DNA of 64,000 bases from Proteobacteria bacterium 005FR1. Its GTDB lineage: Bacteria > Pseudomonadota > Gammaproteobacteria > Pseudomonadales > Cellvibrionaceae. Below, one piece after another: positions 58,903 through 64,000 of the stretch. Numbering within the stretch: the first letter of the stretch is position 1; every line of letters starts with the position of its first letter. The translations under genes and the position numbers were made by a program. The stretch is from the NCBI GenBank assembly GCA_026192395.1, contig WACF01000001.1, forward strand, positions 552,977-616,976. The letters are read 5' to 3'. The notes under the pieces were generated by a model that saw only the letters and a list, made by a program, of their open reading frames with translations, was not told the origin of the DNA and made no database searches.

Positions 58903-61900
58903 CGCGAAGTGCCACATCACTGTTCAACAGGCGATCGAGATTGTCACCATCCCCTCGGGTGCCCCCATAACGGAGATTATCGTCCCCCGTTGCGCTGAGA
59001 CTCGCTTCGCCATTGTCGGAAGGAAGGCCTCCACCAGGGATTTCGTAGTGAAATGAATCAATGGTTTCCACGAAGCCCGTGTGCTCTTCATCGCGGGCGT
59101 AGAGAGCCGGAAACATCTCAGCCAGTTTGCCGATACTCTTATCGATCCAGTCGCTGTAAACGCCCCGATGAAGCAGCTCCACATTTTTTCGGTGCACGTC
59201 GATAGACTTTTCTTCGAAAGGGTAGATTTGCTCTTCCAGCGCGAGTTCGTACTGCTCCATCTCGAGGTCGCTCAGGTTGGTTGGCCGTTCGGAGCTCGCC
59301 AGCGCCTGACTGAATTCGAGGTAGATCTCCGCCATGTAGAAAGTTGCCGCTGCCGTTACATCCGCCACCTCGTAGTCCAGCAGCGCCGTGTAAGCATCGA
59401 TAGCGCTTTTCATGAGTTTCTGCTTTTTTTCGAGGCTGTCCTTGACCGGGTCGACGATTCGCACCTCGGCGAATTTGTTGAAGTAAGGACGGGTAAGCAC
59501 CAGAGAGGCCTCGGCGGCCAGATAGCGCGTCCGGTCACTGCGCTCTGGCCCGGCAGACTTGTCGATGGCAACAATGGATCGAAGTGTTTCCAGGTGCTGG
59601 TTGCTGTCTCCAATCGCCTGGTAAACCTTGGCCATCTTGTTGTAGATCTCGAGAGCGCTTTCCACCGGGCTGGGGAAGTGCTCCACGTAGCGTTTATAGA
59701 CGCTTAGCTGTTTGTCTTGCACGGCAGCCTGCTCGTAAAGGTCAGCGGCCAACAGCAGTGCACCGCGACGAACTTCTTCATCCTCGGCTTCCGATTCGAT
59801 CCGTTCGTATTCGGCCCCTGCCAACTCCAATTTGCCATCGGACTTATAGACCAGGGCGATTTTCTTGGTAACCTCGGGCTGCAGCTGATGCTCGGGGTAA
59901 CGCGTCCGGAAATCGAGCAGAACGTCGGTCGCCCGCGTCCAGTCCTCCAGCTTGATGAGCGCGGTAGCGGCGTCATACTCCGCGTTGGGCCGAATGGTCG
60001 ACGTTGGGGCGAGCCGGCTGACTCGCAGAAAGTGGTCCGCCGCAGCCGCCGGATCTTCTGCGATGCTCGCCTCCTCGCCCTGCTTGTATATGGACGCGGC
60101 CAGGTTATCAATCAGGCCGTTGAGCGATTCGTCCGCCTCGTCGGTCATTTCAAGCACCTGCAGGTAGCCTTGCTCGGCATCGGCGAATCTCGCCAGGTCG
60201 AAGGACCCGTGTGCAGCGACGAGCCAGGCAGAGCGCTGAATTTGAGGCTCAGCCCCCGGGTATTGATCCAACAACCTCCGCGCGGTGGTAACGGCCAGAG
60301 AATAGTTTTTCATCTCGTACAGATCATCGGCGGCAGCGCCCAGGACGATCGTGACTTTGTCGTGCTGCGGAAAGGTGTCCGCAAAGGTCAGCGAGGTGCG
60401 AATGATTTCCTGCTTGACGCTGTCCCGTCCGAATTCATCGGTGGCTTTCAGGTGTTCGCGATAGGCGTAGACGGCCGCGTAGCCGGCTTCCGCGGACTGG
60501 GCGTGTTGTGGATAGTCGTATGCGGTGTATTCATAGGCTAAACCGGCCTGCCGAAAGTCTTTGTTCTCCAGCATCAAACCCGCCATCTGATAGTGAATGT
60601 CCGGCGATTCTTCGTCGCGCGGAAATGAGGCCAGGTAGTTCCGGTACCACAGCAATGCCTCATGGTAATTTGCGGGCTGGTCGCTGACGAAGCGCGGGTC
60701 CTGGAACATGGCGTGGTAGTGATTGGCCAGGTCCTTCAGGTTCGACTTAAGGTGATCCACTACATCGGGTCGACTTCGAACCTCGAAGTGTTGCCAATAC
60801 GGGCCGTCAAGCGCGTAGGTGTTGGCGAAGTCTTTCTTTGCGTCGATAACAAGCTGTGCGAAGCGGCCCGCGTGGTATATCTCTATCGTCCGCATCGCGA
60901 AATGCGGTGAGACCTCGTGAAAGGGGTGACCGTCGATGAAGGCGTTATAAGCTCCCGCGGCGTCGGCATAACGACGTTTGCTGAAGTAGAATTCAGCCAG
61001 GTTGCGGTAAACCTGGTCTTCGTAGCTGCGCGGGCCGTTGGCGCTGAAGAACTCCGCGAGGAACTCCGGCCCGCCCAGATTGGAAAAGCTCAGGCTGATG
61101 ACGCGGAAGGTATCCTCAACTCGCTTGCTCTCGATGGGATCCGGTCGGGCGGCGAAGTCGTAGCCCACCGACACTTTGTAGTCCAGCAGTGCAATGTATC
61201 GGGACAACGCTTCTTCATAGGATTCCTGTTTGTAGAAAGTCCATCCCAGTTTGTACAGCGCCAGTTCAAAGTAATAAGAGCCAGGCCCCATGTTCACAAT
61301 GGAACCATAGGCTTCTTCCGCATCGAGGTATTTCTTTCGCGTGAAGTAGAACTCTGCCCGACGGAACTGGATTTCATCCATGTAGCGGGAGTCCGGATAG
61401 GTGAGGACAAATTGATTCATCACCTCCATGGCCTTTTCAACTTCTCCCAATTCCTCATAGGCGCGTGACAGCTGGTATAGCACCTGGTCGTTGCGGTCGT
61501 AGAGGGGGTATTCCGCCAGCAGCTTTTGATAGAGTTCGATCGCCTGCCGGGCGTTGGCGTTCTCCAGATCACTGCCGGCGGCTGGGTGATCATCGAAAGT
61601 TGGGGCATTTTCAGCCACCGGAGCCTGGCCGTAAGCGGCACGCTGTTCAAAATCGTGCTCGCTTTCCTCAGACTTCGCTATGGAAGACAATCCCGCCAGC
61701 TTGTCTACCGCAACGGAATCCACTGCGGGCCGCGCGAGTGGCTGAGATTTTCCGGGCGGCGACGAAGGCCCGGTGTTGGCGACATAGCCATATTCTTTTT
61801 CGATCGACAGATCGGCAATACGGCGAATTGCCTCGGGTGTCATCGCGGTTTCCGGAGTTTGTTCGAGGAAGGCCCGATAGCTGTCCATGGCCTTGTCCAG

Positions 61901-62038
61901 GCCATTCTCCACCGTGGCATCCTCCAGCACCAGACTGACATCGCGCAACTGCGCGAGGGTACCGCGGTCCTCGGTGAGCGCGCATGACGCCAGCACCAGC
62001 GGTACTCCAATCGAAACGATTATCCGAGTCTGCTTCAC
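58895..62038 (-). CDS. Large TPR lipoprotein (about 1047 residues)
   Basis: Long periplasmic TPR protein: N-terminal lipobox VLASC (C19 from the chosen start) and then many TPR-like helical pairs, for example ELYQKLLAEYPLYDRNDQVLYQLSRAYEELG, written here in parts: RNDQVLYQLSRAYEELGEVE, FRRAEFYFTRKKYLDAEEAY and YRNLAEFYFSKRRYADAAGA. The N-terminal 110 residues after the lipid Cys are low-complexity and acidic. GTG 62038 has a G-rich site (GGGGCAGGGAAATT) upstream and places the lipobox correctly; longer starts to 62125 are rejected. It overlaps the next gene by 8 bp. Comparable giant TPR proteins occur in gliding (GltI/PglI-like) systems. Confidence 0.83.
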   Translation of the reverse strand: MKQTRIIVSIGVPLVLASCALTEDRGTLAQLRDVSLVLEDATVENGLDKAMDSYRAFLEQTPETAMTPEAIRRIADLSIEKEYGYVANTGPSSPPGKSQPLARPAVDSVAVDKLAGLSSIAKSEESEHDFEQRAAYGQAPVAENAPTFDDHPAAGSDLENANARQAIELYQKLLAEYPLYDRNDQVLYQLSRAYEELGEVEKAMEVMNQFVLTYPDSRYMDEIQFRRAEFYFTRKKYLDAEEAYGSIVNMGPGSYYFELALYKLGWTFYKQESYEEALSRYIALLDYKVSVGYDFAARPDPIESKRVEDTFRVISLSFSNLGGPEFLAEFFSANGPRSYEDQVYRNLAEFYFSKRRYADAAGAYNAFIDGHPFHEVSPHFAMRTIEIYHAGRFAQLVIDAKKDFANTYALDGPYWQHFEVRSRPDVVDHLKSNLKDLANHYHAMFQDPRFVSDQPANYHEALLWYRNYLASFPRDEESPDIHYQMAGLMLENKDFRQAGLAYEYTAYDYPQHAQSAEAGYAAVYAYREHLKATDEFGRDSVKQEIIRTSLTFADTFPQHDKVTIVLGAAADDLYEMKNYSLAVTTARRLLDQYPGAEPQIQRSAWLVAAHGSFDLARFADAEQGYLQVLEMTDEADESLNGLIDNLAASIYKQGEEASIAEDPAAAADHFLRVSRLAPTSTIRPNAEYDAATALIKLEDWTRATDVLLDFRTRYPEHQLQPEVTKKIALVYKSDGKLELAGAEYERIESEAEDEEVRRGALLLAADLYEQAAVQDKQLSVYKRYVEHFPSPVESALEIYNKMAKVYQAIGDSNQHLETLRSIVAIDKSAGPERSDRTRYLAAEASLVLTRPYFNKFAEVRIVDPVKDSLEKKQKLMKSAIDAYTALLDYEVADVTAAATFYMAEIYLEFSQALASSERPTNLSDLEMEQYELALEEQIYPFEEKSIDVHRKNVELLHRGVYSDWIDKSIGKLAEMFPALYARDEEHTGFVETIDSFHYEIPGGGLPSDNGEASLSATGDDNLRYGGTRGDGDNLDRLLNSDVALRDD

Positions 62039-62139
62039 CAATTTCCCTGCCCCTTGGTTTCTGCCCGTTGTTGGTATTTTGTGGCGGATTGTTCTCGATT
62101 GCCGCGGATAGCGGCTTGCTTTCACCCGATCAGTTTCGT

Positions 62140-64000
62140 TTATTCAGACTCCGGCTCCTCTGTCGGTTGTGACTCTCCCATGGTCGCGCGGTCGTAGCTT
62201 TCTGCCATGGCGAAGCGAGCCTGTACCTGGGCCGCCTCCAGGCTCTGACTGCGTCGCTGTAGTTCATTAACTGCCATCGTTTCGAGCATGCGCCCCTGCC
62301 GGAGCATGAGGGTTTCCACGCTCGCCAAGGCTCGCTTGGTCTTGAGTTCCAATTGGCTGATCTTCTGGTCGTAGCCCTGGTAACTTTGGGTCGCTGCCTG
62401 GCGGGTGCGGACAAATTGGCGATATATCTCGTTTAGCCGGGCGATGTCCTGGTCCAACTCCGCCAGGTTCTCGAAGGTCGTTGTCAGGCGTTCGTCATAC
62501 TCGGTAATCCATGTCCAATGCATGTGCCCCTTGAGCCGATTGATTCTGGCTTGGGCAGAGGGCGCGGCGTCGACGACCTGATGCTCTAAGGCTTCAATTG
62601 TCTGCAGGGCGAGACGCTCATCGGCGGTGGCCAGCATTTCCGGTCGAGGAGCCCGGAGCATGGCCTGCAAGCGGTTCTCGATTCGGTCGCGTTGCTCCAG
62701 GCGAAGTTTGATCAGGGAATCCAATTTGCGGAACTGCTCGTCGATTTCCGGCAACATGGGTTCGTAGTAGCGCCGCCGAAGCTCGATGATCTCCTCGTAA
62801 GAGGCGTAGTATTCCGCCCAGGCTTCCAGCTTTTTGCGCAATTGCTCCAGATCAAAATAGTTTTGCAAGGAGGACTGGAAGTCGTGGGATGCCATCAGGT
62901 CCATCAGATAGTACGTTTCTGGAGCATCCGGTAGTTCACGCAGTTTGATGACCCAATTTTTGTCCTGTTTGAACTCTTCCCGCACCAGCGCCTTGAGAAA
63001 GTTCCCTTCTCGGATGCTTTCGATGGAGCTATCCAAACGGTCCAACTCGCTGTTCATCGCTGACAGTGCCCGCCCGCAGCCGAGCGCGGCTCTACCGTGC
63101 AAGCCCAATTTTCCATAGGCATAGGGCACGCCGAGCAATGCGTCTTGCACAGCGGAGTCGGTAACGTGGCGCTCACTCAGCATCGTCCAGGGGACAAGAG
63201 CCTTGTCATGGCTTTCTGCGGTGACATGAGCCCAGCCCAAACCCAATAGGGCGCGATTGGAAAAAGGTCCATCAACGCGCACACGCTCGAAAAACTGTGC
63301 CGCCTGCTGGTAAGCACCGGCGTCCATCAGATGGCCGGCAAGAGTGAGGTTTGCTTTGTCCTTGATGGCAAGAACGGCTTTGCTGTTGGATTTCAGGCGA
63401 GCGGTCTCGTCAAATGCCGAGACCGCGCCCTCGTCCTTGCCCTGCGCCAGCCGTGCGAGACCGAGGTTATATCCCGCATAGCCTTGGTGTTCCGCACTGC
63501 TTCGTAATGTCTGGAATAGTCCCTCGGCTTCTTCGAAGCGGCCGTTGACCATGTAGATTTGAGCCCGCAGGAAAACGATCTCGTCTTTCAGAGAATCCGG
63601 AATCTCACCCTGGATACGCTCGATGGCATGCAAGGCGCTGATGTTCTGATCCTTCTGGAAGAAGAGTCTGGCCAGACGGTAAATGGCTTCGTTGCGCACT
63701 GCCGGCTCTACATCGCCCTCGATGACGGCCGTAAGCGCACGGCCTGCCTTATGGTGCATGCCATAGGAAAGCTCGAAATCGCCGACGGAAAACTGAGCAT
63801 CGTTGATGTGAAAATGGAGTGTATCCAGCGCTGGTTCGTCGACGCCGAAGTGTTGTTCAAGCTCGGTGTCGAGGCGTGAGATGGCGTCAAAGTAATTACC
63901 CTGGCGTGCGTAAAAAAGCGCCTCACCAAAGTGAGCATCTCGCAGGAATTCAGGTTTATCTCGCTCGGCCCATGCCGGCGAAGCGGATTGCAACAGCAGC
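62140..64000 (-). CDS. Large periplasmic TPR/coiled-coil protein (partial, start beyond window)
   Basis: At least 617 residues read in from the right edge. The first visible codons encode the end of a signal peptide (LLLQSASPAWA followed by ERDKPEF), so the start lies just outside the window. TPR-like helical repeats occupy about residues 10-300 (FGEALFYARQGNYFDAISRL, GAYQQAAQFFERVRV) and the rest is coiled coil (FRKLDSLIKLRLEQRDRI; ISQLELKTKRALASVETLML), ending in an acidic tail. It reads into the 1047-residue TPR lipoprotein gene 100 bp downstream and is probably in the same transcript. Confidence 0.8.
   Translation of the reverse strand, partial: LLLQSASPAWAERDKPEFLRDAHFGEALFYARQGNYFDAISRLDTELEQHFGVDEPALDTLHFHINDAQFSVGDFELSYGMHHKAGRALTAVIEGDVEPAVRNEAIYRLARLFFQKDQNISALHAIERIQGEIPDSLKDEIVFLRAQIYMVNGRFEEAEGLFQTLRSSAEHQGYAGYNLGLARLAQGKDEGAVSAFDETARLKSNSKAVLAIKDKANLTLAGHLMDAGAYQQAAQFFERVRVDGPFSNRALLGLGWAHVTAESHDKALVPWTMLSERHVTDSAVQDALLGVPYAYGKLGLHGRAALGCGRALSAMNSELDRLDSSIESIREGNFLKALVREEFKQDKNWVIKLRELPDAPETYYLMDLMASHDFQSSLQNYFDLEQLRKKLEAWAEYYASYEEIIELRRRYYEPMLPEIDEQFRKLDSLIKLRLEQRDRIENRLQAMLRAPRPEMLATADERLALQTIEALEHQVVDAAPSAQARINRLKGHMHWTWITEYDERLTTTFENLAELDQDIARLNEIYRQFVRTRQAATQSYQGYDQKISQLELKTKRALASVETLMLRQGRMLETMAVNELQRRSQSLEAAQVQARFAMAESYDRATMGESQPTEEPESE

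Overview
The window reads as one chromosomal stretch of a Gammaproteobacterium, probably marine or halotolerant. This is inferred from gene content: an ectoine acetyltransferase, TrkH potassium uptake, a YghU-type GST, Ln-type PQQ dehydrogenases, a copper nitrite reductase, and TolC/RND and ExbB/ExbD envelope systems. I cannot name a species. Coding density is high. I saw no rRNA or tRNA gene, transposase, integrase or CRISPR array.

Layout. (1) 1-13.8 kb holds housekeeping and accessory metabolism: an ectA with no ectB or ectC in view, an amidase, a two-ACT-domain regulator, TrkH, small membrane proteins, two dehalogenase-family genes (HAD type II and DehI-like) facing each other, an Old Yellow Enzyme, a FrnE-like DsbA protein, an alpha/beta hydrolase and a GST. 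(2) 14.3-22.1 kb is a compact metal-efflux operon: BlaI-type repressor, M56 membrane protease, TolC-like channel, small His-rich lipoprotein, His-tagged RND adaptor and CzcA/CusA-class pump. A 17-bp palindrome precedes the repressor. Three or four of the proteins carry His clusters, so the BlaI/M56 pair probably senses metal rather than beta-lactam.

(3) 22.2-30.5 kb is a minus-strand periplasmic oxidation cluster: two PQQ alcohol dehydrogenases with the Asp-Tyr-Asp signature of lanthanide enzymes, two cupredoxin-type proteins, a MoxJ/XoxJ-like binding protein, a DUF1259 protein and a secreted protein of unknown function. No c-type cytochrome gene is present, so the cupredoxins are candidate electron acceptors. 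(4) 30.7-41 kb carries an SDR, an ATP-grasp-like protein, a Cu+ P-type ATPase (copA) divergent from a nitrite reductase (nirK) with an extra N-terminal cupredoxin domain, a secreted PKD-domain metallopeptidase-like lipoprotein with nine octapeptide repeats, and a spermidine-synthase-fold protein.

(5) 41-64 kb is the most striking part. It is one co-directional minus-strand block encoding two large TPR proteins, a TPR lipoprotein, a small secreted protein, one ExbB/TolQ, two ExbD/TolR, a TonB-like AgmX/PglI protein with a long cytoplasmic coiled coil, a 2843-residue DUF11-repeat surface protein and a 1723-residue protein with three OmpA-like domains and a predicted outer-membrane beta-barrel. 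The parts list (one TolQ, two TolR, a GltJ/AgmX-like TonB, TPR envelope proteins, an outer-membrane barrel and a giant surface protein) resembles the myxobacterial Agl-Glt machinery. I propose it is an energised envelope machine that moves or presents the giant surface protein. One of the two ExbD proteins has Asn where the proton-carrying Asp is expected.
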